Assembly (NCBI GenBank): GCA_963930775.1
Contig: OZ005703.1
Span: 124,001-188,000, forward strand
DNA length: 64,000 bases
Direction: 5' to 3'
Source: Cliona cf. orientalis
Taxonomy: Eukaryota > Porifera > Demospongiae > Clionaida > Clionaidae
Numbering within the stretch: position 1 is the first letter of the stretch; the number at the start of each line of letters is the position of its first letter. Made by a program: the position numbers and the translations under genes. Shown piece by piece: positions 46,140 through 56,775 of this stretch. The notes beneath the pieces are model-generated. The model saw nothing but the letters and a program-made list of their open reading frames with translations, was not told the DNA's origin and did no database searches.

Positions 46140-49100
46140 ATGGAAGAGGCTATCGAGAACACCTCGAGACCGAACGCAGAAGTCTCTTCTGGAGCTAATC
46201 AGGACGTTGGAGACCATGACACAACTACGACAGGCCTGCGTGTTGATGGAGAGGCTGATAAGCGGACAGAAATCGCGCACAATGAACCAAATCGGTCAGA
46301 TATCGATGCTGGTGATGTTGAAGAGGGAGCAACCTTTGAACTTGGCGTTGAGGACAGCAAGGACCTGCTATCCCTTAGCGAAGAGCTGAGCAACATACTA
46401 GATCCTAAGGTACACAATTATCATGCCAACCACACCCATACTGGGGGCGGGGCTTGTATGAGTTGCAGTTTTGCACTTGACTATGCATATGACTATAGAA
46501 CACCCTTCGTACGCCACCTCCTAGCGTCAACATCTCTCCTCTGGAATGCCACGCCCTCCAACGGGAGGAGGTGGATACGCTTGAGGCCATTTATGACAAA
46601 GACGTCACTCCGCTCAATGAAGATGGCACCTGCTTTGTTGTTCAAGTGAAGTTTCTCTCCGATGAAATTAAAGAGGAGGACGTCATTAAGATATGGTTTA
46701 GGTGAGTATATAGCTGGGAATAGTACCTGGAGATGAGGCTATTATGGTTCCCCCCCCCCCCCCCAGCCTCCCCCCTAACTATCCTTGTGTGCCCCCCGTC
46801 TTTGAGATTGAGGCAAACAAGTCCGGCTCCTTCAGCTACCGAGATGCAGACGACCTTTTTGACCTTCTCATGATGGAGTCATTCAAGAGGGTTGGGGGGA
46901 TGATGATATTTGACCTGGTCACCATAGCACAGGACTACATGCCAGGTAGATCGACAAAAATAAATAAATATGTGATAGTTTGTGAGCTATCTTTCTCTCT
47001 TCTTTCTCTCCTTCCTCCCTTTAGCTCTAGTGGAGAGAAAGCGTGAAGAAGCTGCTAGACAGGAGGAGGCTGATTTGAAGAGGAAGAAGACTATGGAGCT
47101 CGAGGAAGCGTTCAGGGATGGATGCAAGGCCAGGGGCATACCAAGAGAGGTGAACACATTATTATCTATAATCGACCACAAAAAGTATTTTATCCACGTT
47201 GCATGGTGAAAATTTAAGTGATTTAAAAAATTTAAATTTAAGCATAATGTGTGCTGTTTTCCATCTTTAATTATCAGATTTTAGATGTTTTTTCAAGTGA
47301 GGACCATTCATCGAGTGTTGGTGACGATGAGGGTGAGAGGGAGAAGAGAGAAGAAGCAGAGGCGGAGGAGACGATGGATCAGTGGAGCAGGGCCTACGCC
47401 AGCCATGGGGTGCTCAAACCACACCACTTCATTGGATCAATCTCAGAAATCATAAAGAAGCTACCAGAGGGACTGCAGATATCAAGAGTAGGTCAAAAAA
47501 TGACAACAGTATTAATATGAGGGTGTACTCATAATACCGTATAGCCGGAAAATTTGGTAGGTAATTAAATTTGATGGTTTGGCGGTCTATATTACAACCG
47601 CCAAATTAAAATTCGCCAAATTTCCTACTCGCATAATATAATATTATACGTATGGCGATCCCGTACCGAACCGCCAAAATTTAAATCCACTAATATTCTT
47701 GAAACGACGATTTTGGGCTCAATCGCCAAATTTAATTCCCGCCAATATTTCTGGCTATACGGTATATTAGTTTGTGGTATGTTGATTAGTAGTTACTCTG
47801 CGTTATTGTGAGTTATTACTGCTAGATTGAGAACATTATGCGGAGTGACCTGGCAGAGAGGTTCCAGGACTGCCTCAAGGCAATGACCAGCGCTCTCTGG
47901 AACAAGGAGAGGAGATTTCCAAACCTGTTCAATCTGAAGCCACAGATTGCTTTCCACGGAACTCGATTAAAGAGTTTGCCATTCATTGGTGAGTAGAGAT
48001 CGTCTAAAAAGTAATACCGTATAGCCGGAAATATTGGCGGGAATTAATTTGGCGGTTGAGCCCAAAATCGCTATTGCAAGAATATTGGCGGATGCTGTTC
48101 AGTATGGGATCGCCATATGCATATACAGGAAATTTTGGTGGATTTTAATTTGGCAGTTGTAATATAGACCGCCAAACCGCCAAATTTTTCTGGCTATACT
48201 GTAATTATCTTGCTTTTATTACACTTGTGTGTTTGCAGTTCATAAAGGTCTTGTGATCCCTGGGAGTGGCAATGATGTTCAAGTTCGCAGTGGGTCCTCC
48301 CTTGGAGTGGGTATCTACCTCTCACCAAGCCCCGATTTCAGCTTATAGTGAGTGTACAACTACTATATAGCTACAACACTCTATGACCACAATAATTAAT
48401 ATAACTTGTGCAGCTATTCCGACACGTCTGATCGACTGATTGTGTGTGCTGCACTCCTGGGAAGAATGTACAAGGGTGGATACACAAACGACAGTAAGTA
48501 TTATACCATGCCAGGAATTATTCATCGTACACAATGTCATAGTCTGCGTGTACGCTATATACGCTCACGACAGCTGTACACATTGTAAATTACGGGTACA
48601 TGAGGTGCACAAGATGCGTGCGTGGTCAAATGTTTGTCCATGACCCCACCCCCTTTCATCTCATCATCAAGCTTACCCTATGATGATCAGATTCTACACT
48701 CATCCCATCGTCAACAATTTGCTCCTATAAAACTTCAAATGCTTGCTTGTCGATTATACACACACATCGCACACTGTCTGCAGAGCACTTCTCTCGTTTC
48801 CATGCGCTGATGTGTGGGGAGGAGTGGGTGTTCTTCAACGCAGCTCAGGTCCTTCCCTGCTACGTGATTCAGCTCTACGAGAGCAAGAGACCTCGCCACG
48901 CTGTCCCCCACCCCCCTCCTCTGGCCGCGGGGCTGCTACAACAACAGCAAGACGACGACAAAGATGTCAGCGAAAAAGAAAGAGAACGACAGAAAAAGGA
49001 TAAATTGCTGGCTAGGGTGAGTGAGACACAAATCTGCTGTTTCTATTCACTGTAGTTCGAATAGATATACCATTAGCCTCATCCCCAGGCCCGTTCCCAT

Positions 49101-49325
49101 GTTGCATGCTGAAAAGTGGGACATTGAAATTCTTGGAATGGGCCTGGGGACGAAGCCGAGGGTAGTTGTGGAAGAACTATTTTTTATGTATACAATTATG
49201 AGTTGTTGATTATTGTTTTAGGCTCGTAAGTTTCTCCCCTATGGGTATGGTCCGGGGGCAAAGACAATCATTGAAGATGCTGCTAGCTTTGACGATGATG
49301 AAGAAGACTATGGAGACTTTCAAGT

Positions 49326-49359
<34 letters not shown>

Positions 49360-49756
49360 AAGAGAGGGGGGGGGGGAAGAGTCACTCATTTTGCATCTTG
49401 TAGATGTGTAGCATTTACCAAAATGTTGGCATAAACACTTACCCTGTGGCCGTGTAGGTAGTACAATATCATGTAGTTCGCTTGTACTGAGGGAACCACA
49501 CCAACTCCACACTTGAGTGACTCCAGCCACGACAGACAAACACAGCTAGTGTAGTGCTGTCAAACAATGCATATACATACATACACGTACACACGTACAC
49601 ACACGTACACAGATGCTTCGGTATGCAGATTCGGAGAAAGATATTTACACTGACCACGGCGCTGTGAAGGAATCTAGTGAACTACAGAAATATCGATTCA
49701 GGAGTTCGTATGAGAGAACACACTCCACAGAACAATCAGAGAAAGAAAAATCATAA
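46140..49756 (+). CDS. RWD domain-PARP catalytic domain fusion protein, 605 aa, 11 exons
   Basis: Predicted mono-ADP-ribosyltransferase. Exons: 46140-46409, 46499-46701, 46767-46945, 47025-47149, 47278-47487, 47826-47988, 48239-48347, 48414-48493, 48784-49016, 49222-49323, 49613-49756; all phases close. Residues 1-100 are acidic and disordered. Residues about 105-215 are an RWD domain (LQREEVDTLEAIYD, then LPPNYPCVPPVFEIEA with the YPxxPP signature, then IFDLVTIAQDYMP). A charged helix follows (ERKREEAARQEEADLKRKK). The PARP-like domain has FHGT, the start of the NAD site, then KGLVIPGSG, SSLGVGIYLSPSPDFSLYYS (Tyr of the H-Y pair) and VLPCYVIQLYES. No third-position Glu was found, so mono-transfer or no activity is likely. 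Two MITE copies lie in introns 5 and 6. Confidence 0.85.
47534..47765. mobile_element. Palindromic MITE copy C
   Basis: The most complete copy. It has ends TACCGTATAGCCGG and GGCTATACGGTA, and the terminal TA may be the target duplication. It lies in intron 5 of the RWD-PARP gene (47488-47825). Confidence 0.85.
48013..48203. mobile_element. Palindromic MITE copy D, inverted
   Basis: Same family, internally in reverse orientation relative to copy C. Ends are TACCGTATAGCCGG and GGCTATACTGTA. It lies in intron 6 of the RWD-PARP gene (47989-48238). Confidence 0.82.
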
Positions 49757-49932
49757 TAATATTATCATAAAAGCAATCTTTTAAATATTTTTATATCAGT
49801 GACAGAATTGGAATATGATGGTGCAAAAGGTAACTATAGGATTAAAGTGCGTCTGACGCACGTGTGCTTGGGGGGGGGGGGGGTTCTGACGACCCTGTAC
49901 CAGTTTTGTGGTGGGCGGCTGGAAATTTCTTG

Positions 49933-52900
49933 TCATCTTTGGCTGGTGACTAAGGTGAGGTAAGAGGAGTAGAGCTCTTCACCGGACGCAACCTCCCTCG
50001 TACTGAGCAGTGCCACACAGCGAAGCAATCTGAGATATATAGCAACAATTCATTAGATCAGAATTAATGAATGCTCTCTAGCTGCTACTGGCATTTCCAT
50101 AGCACTGAAAATAGGATTCATCTGAATACTATGCACAGTCCAAGATCATTATAATATTATCCCTCAGGGCCTGTATTGTATTTCTCCTATGGGGTAACTA
50201 CACACATAGAGTGCCAGCTATACAATAATATACACAGACCTGTACACAGACTGACTGTAGTCCATGGAGGAGGAACTTTTTGTGTTAATTTATGTTGTCA
50301 AACAATGGATTGGTGTGTTGATAAGCTTTTGGTTGTGGAATGGGTTACCAGCGCATGTCCTAGCTACATGCAAACACACTACTGCCCCTACCAAGATAGA
50401 CAGAATCAGGTAGCCCTCTTCCAAGGCCCAGACCAATTCAACAGCCATCTTATATCCCATTTCTACTCCATCTACAAGTATAAAATTAATGTTTCTGGGC
50501 CCTTAATTTGACCAGTGTTACTGTGCACTTGAAAACCACAGAATGAATGTTACAGGCAAGCTGCAGTACATAATATAGTGGAGGTTTGCTAGCCAGCAGC
50601 AGCCAGAAGGTTGTATGAGCAGAGCAGACTGCGTGGCGAGAGGGTTAATTAATCATACACGCCCTTGACTCCACCCAAGTCTGGTATTTGACGATCAAAT
50701 TGGCAGCGTGTTGACGTATGCTATATACTCCATTTCACTGTGTGTGTGGAGTTTAGTGATTATTCATAGAAGCACACCAAATGTATTGTACTAGTGAGAG
50801 CTGTGAGGATGGTGGTGTCTATCTGTGCACTTTTATTCTCACTTTCATGTTTTTTTTAAATACCTTTCATCATCCTCAGTTGCCATGGCACCGCTGTAGA
50901 ACACATTGGGCAGGAAGCGTCTCCATGGTAATGGAAAGTCTGCAGGGACGTTGATTTCCACGTACTCCACGTTCGAAGCAATATCTGAAAAATGCACACA
51001 AAATGCTTTCAAGGCTGACATAAGAGCGGAGAAATGTTCACTAAATTCACTTTTTCTGCTAACGAAATTAAAATGCACGTGCTAGTAATGGCCATGTATG
51101 GGAATGCAAGATTAAGTTCAAAGATCAAAAAAAAATTTCCATTAGTGAGTCAACCCCTTTTCAAGTCCAACTACAAAAGCTGGAGGTAGAGGGGGAATTC
51201 CCTCTGCAAGGACACCCACCCAGGACACTGTACTTCAAAGGAGTTGGCAAAAGCAAGGCTGGGCCCAATCTACCAAGAGAGTGCACTAATAAAGTTACAA
51301 AATTAATACTTTGAAGGTAACTGTCTTAATAATATTATTATTATGCAATCAGGTGATTGATGTATTATACCTCTGGTATGATTGTTGACAAATTGTCCAA
51401 TTGAGAGAGGATTAATGGGATTGGTGGAGAGCCAGGACAGGTCACATGACATGGAGTGACCAATCACATCACGAAAGGCACACGATCTGAAACAGAGCAA
51501 AGAGAGAGAGAGAGGGGGGGGGGGGAGGAGAGAGAGGGAGAGTGAAGGAGGGAGAGAAGGTCAATAGATTAAATGACTCAAAAAAACTCGGTTACTCTAT
51601 GTCTCTTCCCACAAGCCTTGGATCAATGACAGAATATCTATTACCTAAATCAAATAAATGTGGGTGAGTGTGGTTGAGCAAATTGATAGCAATCTTATCG
51701 GAAAAATAGTATTAGTCTGACAATGGCACTAGCTTGGGCAAGCTGACGTGCTCGTGCTCTGTGCTCGTGCACGAAGCTTGCAAGAGTAGAGTACGGTAAT
51801 TTAGTTATTGATGTAATGGATATCAGCAGCTAGCTGATATCACTGGCGGTATTAACATGACAGTTACTACCCTTCTTTACATTCTTCTTGCAGAAACCCC
51901 CTCCTGCTTTTGTCCCTCCCATGTACCGACTTCCCAAGGAAGAGAGAGCTCCACCATGTCCTACAAGGTCACTCATTCAATTACCAAACTGCTAAACTAG
52001 TTATGCCACTTGTAAAAGTATTAGGCACATTAATTAATTTTATCTTGGCTCACTATACATTGTGATACACATATGCAGGAAAACTAATTACTAGGTAAAG
52101 TTCAGGAAAAGTTATTTTTAGATTCTTCAGGAGCAAGTAGTCAGCCCAGCCCCTGTACATGTATAGTTCTCTGTAACAAATCTTGCACATATTGGCAAAG
52201 GATACATGAATAGCAAAGTACTGCTAATCCGAGCATGCACCCTGAACTAAGTAAGTAACATTGGCCGTCCTAGCTCTAGTTCTAGCTGCTATAGGTGTCC
52301 ATGCATAAGTTTTGCGAGTAGATACAGACAATCCTGGCTTTCCATATACAACTTTATACCCAAACACTGGTGCAAGGACTGTACTGTCAGGCTGTTATGA
52401 CGCGCAGCAGCATTGGTGTATGGGGGTCAGAGGTGGCAGCTGCTGAGAGGTGCATGGGAGAATACATAAAAACAAGTCAAGATAACAGCAAATTGGTCAC
52501 GATACATCACACCAAAAAATTCCAACCAACCAGAGAAAAAGAGAGAGAGAAAGGGAGAGGAAGCGACTAATTGAATTAAGATAATAGAGATAGAGATAAT
52601 TAAGCACCTGCAGTAGCCACGCCCACATGTGGGAGGGGCACCACAGCGCACTAGCGAGACAGAAACAAGTGCTAAAAGTAGTCATTTTTCTCACGCTGCA
52701 TGATGCAATTTCTATTCAGAGGATCATGATTAGTCAGGTTTGCAAGCCAAAGCTGCTGAGGTGGCAGTAATTTGAGGTTAGAGAGAGCCAGCCCCATTGG
52801 TCTGGCTTTATCTCACCACGAGAACCAAGCCAGTACAACTCTGTTTTCACTACTCCCAACCACGGGCGGTTATTAAACCACTATCCTGTTAAACCACTAT

Positions 52901-55900
52901 CCTGTTTCCGCAACTATTCTCCACACAAATTCCCTGGCCATTGTGTGGCTAGGCTGGCCACCCATGCCCAGTGACTCAGCTATACCATAGCATGCTGGAT
53001 CAGCTAATGTTCTTGAATTCGATTAGGGATAAGCTTTCACCCGCTTTTATGCACGTGTTCTCGTAAGCGACCAATCACAGGAGGACTTCAGCACCGCAGA
53101 GCTGTAGGCTTCAACAACACAGATTTGTATGGATTTGTATGCGGGCACCAAAACTGAGCAGCTGCCATAGTAGATTATCGAAATTCGATTAGAATAGTTG
53201 TACTTCCTCTCTCTCTCTCCCTCATTCTCTCTCTCTCTGTCTCTCTCTCCCCCCTTTCTCCCTCTTCCCCTGTCCCACTGTGTGTTGCTGTGTCTATACC
53301 ACATCCTACTTAGTCTGAATACACACTCAATTTGCACACAAACTCACTTTAAGACAAAGCACACACACACACTTACACCCTCACACACACACTCAAACAC
53401 ATGGCATGCACACACACCTGTACATGAGTCTGGACAGTGCCCTGTGGTGTCCATCTATACTCCACCCATCAGCACATCGAAATATGAACGGATTGCGAAT
53501 TGACTGAAAGAAGAGAGGCTCAAAGGGAAGGTACACTGTCCCTGCAACGGAAAACCAAGCAAAGAATGAACAATAATGGGTGATTCTGTAGTGTAAGGAA
53601 GTGAATAGATAGGTAGGTGAGCAGTTGTGATTCCGTGGCTAGACTAATGCAAAACTGTGAAGAGTTGAGTGAGTGATGAAGATGTTTGTACCAAAACACT
53701 TGAGCTGGACAGTATTTGTGTGTGTGCGTCTGGGCATGTGCATGCGTCTGGGCATGTGCGTGCGTCTGTGCATGTGCATGTGCATGTGTGTGTGTCTGTG
53801 TATGTCTGTGTATGTTAATTCAGTGTAGGTGATCAGTGTAGGTGAGCATAGCTAGAAATTTTCAAATAATCAATTTCCTCATAGCTACTGTGGACCAGTT
53901 CCAAAAGCAAAAAAACGCTTTTATTTCCATCAGCTGCACACATACACTTGTCATATTGAGTTTCGATTAGCCATTGTTATTGGCTGATGTATAATACTGT
54001 ACTAACTAGCTAACAACGGTTCAGTGATGTCATTGGTTGGAGTGCCAAGATAGCCGGCCACCATTAGCCCATAATTTTCTTTGAAACTGCCAGCCAGTTT
54101 CTAGAGGAATTCTCCGAATGAGCATTGTGAGGTGGCATGGGCTGCTAGTAATCTCAAAGTTTAGATTTCGAGTCTCTTTGAAGCCAGGAAATTCGAAAAC
54201 AACAAAGAGTTTGTGTTTTGGGTATGGACTGAGTTCAGAGGGTAAATCCGCTGGTTTATGACAATAAAAGGCAAGGTGGGTGACGAAACATTTAATTAAT
54301 AACGTCATTAATTCGTTTGATGTTCGTAAGAATCAGTCTTGCCGTCTCATAGCGCATAACGAGATGACTAATGATGTTTAAGCTGATGTCATCAAACAAG
54401 GACGACAAATTAAATCATGGAAGCTAGTGTTATTAATTTATAGTTGTACTCTCTGGGGGGGGGGGTAGCATGCACGATAACTTACAACTACAGACGATGA
54501 TAATGAAATAACATGAGCAACTATGACATAACTATGGCTGCGTTCACACAATCGTTAGTACTGACAAAATTTAATATTTCAAGTTATGAACCTAATAAAC
54601 ATTCTTACATGAGACTTAGTACACGAACAGTTATTTGTACTTAAACATTCCAAGCAATAAACTTACACATGGTTATGACACGTAGATTTGATGTTAGTAA
54701 CTACTGATAATTAATACGACATGATACCAGGATCGTATTAAATTCTGAACATAGTACGTCTTTTTTGCATGAGACCCAGACTGTGTACACACCATGTGCA
54801 TTACAACCGTACTTCACAACATACCGAAATATTAATTAACATCTTGTACCATTATACTGACTCCGGATTCAAATAATTGGATCAATGTTTTGGCCACAAG
54901 CAAGCTCAAGATTGAATTTCCTAACATTCCTCAGCTATACTAATATATCAGTGAGTATTCCAACAGTGCTGGCTAGCTCGAGGCGTGGAGAGGGACTAAT
55001 CTTCCCTCAGGCATGCGGCCAATGCAAACTGCACCGCCAAACCTGGCAACATCTGCTGAAATGGAATTAATCACAAGTGGCATGATTATGTGTCTGTTAA
55101 TATGAGAAATTAGTTAGTCTTCGTGGAGAACAAAAGTGGTGTAATTAATACGATTAGCGGTGGGAAGGTCACAGTGGAGTCGCACGCAACCCAGTCAGGC
55201 TCGGATAAACAGTGGCTGCATTGATTAATGATATTTTATGAATTCTATGTACGGCCTATAAGAATGTAAGCAACATACGGTAGTATCCGCTAGCTGTCAA
55301 TGAATGTGTGTATGGGGGGGACGACCATTATTATTAAATTTTTGAGGGAATCGATCATGGATGTGTAGATAGTCATTAATTTTTTATCAGCATATTAATC
55401 ACCTAAAAATGCATTATTTGTAGAAGGTGACTGGCATACGGTAGGATATTTAATATAATATTATAATGTCTAAATTATTTTCAATACTTTGGCTATAGTC
55501 CATAATATGTACTTTGAAGATCAAGGTATGATGTTTTGAAGATCAAGGGGGCCGGGGGTGGGCGTGATGTCACTCCTAGCATGTGACCAGTGCTTGTTTA
55601 GGCTACAAATTACTTTAGCATATTTGCACAATTTGGCGCAGCAAAATTACATAATACTTCCTGGTCACACGGCAGTAGCCAAAATGAAAACTTCTTTAAA
55701 GGCATTTCTACTGATTTTTTTTTTTAAACATGTGCTGTCGAGTATCAAGTATTGTGTGTATGTGTTATATGCTCACCAGGGTAGAGTCCTACAATTTGGC
55801 CTTTAGAAGCTCTTCCCTTCGACAAGAATACCCCTCTCCCTCCTCCCTCCAAATGACTCTCTTTCAGCGTCAGTTCAAATTGGAACACCTCCCTCATGAC

Positions 55901-56515
55901 ATCTCTCCCACAGCGGGCCAGTTTTGCCATCTCGTCCGGCTGTTTCAGAACGCTCCGCCATTCCTTCACCGACAACTCGGGGATTTCTTTGTCGAGATGC
56001 TCCACAAGTTGAGTGAGCTGAGAGAGGGCAAGGGTCTCTTTTTGAAGGTCCACTGTTGAGTCAATACTCTTTATTTGTCTAAAATGTTGTTTTTTTGTGT
56101 ACGTTTATTCGTGTGCATGTTTGTCAAACAGACAATAATGACATTATTGGGGTAATTAGATTTCCTCCATTTGAGGAATAGGATAATTGGTTGCACCTGT
56201 CAATTAACTGCCAATAAAAACACTAATCTCTCCATAGCATAAACACTTGTAGGCACCAATTAAAGAATAGAACCATATCTTTAATGCTAGCATGTCAACT
56301 GACAACTTAAAAGTTCAAACAGATGCCACTGCAATTGCAGCACCATAGGATCTTCGCCCACGCATTAACAAAAATGGGCGTGGCTTATTAGCGCACAATA
56401 CCACAGCTAGCTAGGCTAGTAGTTATCCTAGTTGATTAATTTTTTACCTTCCAGACCAGTTCCACGCGAGCCAGGGGATGAATCTGTGTCGGTAGCTCTT
56501 CCAGCTTCTGCTCAT
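49933..56515 (-). CDS. SETD9: SETD9-like SET-domain protein, 275 aa, 6 exons
   Basis: Predicted SET-domain methyltransferase-like protein; the target is not established. Exons in transcript order: 56515-56448, 56078-55777, 53541-53418, 51486-51371, 50984-50864, 50029-49933. Phases agree at each junction, and the product lines up with SETD9 along its length. SWKSYRHRFIPWLAWNW matches the N-terminal RYKYRFVPW block. GGGRGVFLSKGRASKGQIVGLYPG then TVY opens the SET fold. PLFFQSIRNPFIFRCADG, DLSWLSTNPINPLSIGQFVNNHT (the NH-type motif), FPLPWRRFLPNVFYS and GEELYSSYLTLV complete it. The exon 5 frame runs on to a nearby stop; splicing at GAAAG/GTATTT to the last exon restores the conserved C-terminus. 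Introns of about 1.9 and 2.2 kb are large for this window. Confidence 0.9.
51487..53417 (-). other. SETD9 intron 3 with a possible plus-strand exon
   Basis: 1.9 kb with a G-rich run near 51515. It contains the exon-like segment at 51894-51967 on the plus strand, listed separately, and C/T-rich tracts near 53200-53280. Nothing else was recognised. Confidence 0.45.
51894..51967 (+). other. Possible orphan or alternative exon (Pro-rich)
   Basis: A strong acceptor (pyrimidine-rich, CTTCTTGCAG) opens a frame reading KPPPAFVPPMYRLPKEERA, with a weak donor AAG/GTCACT or read-through to a stop about 45 bases on. Its phase 0 start fits exon 10 of the RWD-PARP gene (ends GDFQ, phase 0), so it could be an alternative last exon 2 kb beyond the annotated stop. 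It may also be chance. Confidence 0.35.
53542..55776 (-). other. SETD9 intron 2
   Basis: 2.2 kb of AT-rich sequence with a TG-rich stretch near 53720-53815. The ORF at 54030-54308 shows no family resemblance. No repeat family seen elsewhere in the window was recognised. Confidence 0.45.
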
Positions 56516-56775
56516 GGCGACTCAGTCGGTCTGAGATATGGCACTCGACTCAGCATATCGAGCTGCTCGGAAATATTAAATGCACGTGTTGGCGCGCGCG
56601 TACGTACGTAACGCGTGCTCAAACAGGAAGTGGTAAGCATTAATTCTACATGTACATGTACACATGCGCGCGCCTATATAAAACATGGTTGCGCTTCATT
56701 ACGCGCTTGATTACAAGCTGGGATTCGGATGTCATCAATGCACGTTGGTCGATCAGCAGCAACAGAGACAATCCA
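56516..56775. promoter_or_regulatory. Divergent promoter of SETD9 and subtilase genes
   Basis: 260 bp between opposing start codons. The middle is rich in alternating purine-pyrimidine CpG (GGCGCGCGCGTACGTACGTA). A TATATAAAA box at 56675-56683 faces the subtilase gene about 100 bp before its start. Confidence 0.6.

Noticed and set aside
50845..51078. 77-aa ORF as an independent gene
   Set aside because: Its conserved part is SETD9 exon 5 (50984-50864) read without splicing; the rest is intron.
54030..54308. 92-aa minus-strand ORF
   Set aside because: Inside a SETD9 intron, no family resemblance and no splice logic; length is within chance for AT-rich DNA.
55745..56053. 102-aa ORF as an independent gene
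   Set aside because: It is SETD9 exon 2 read into the intron; the acceptor at 56078/56079 gives the right phase.
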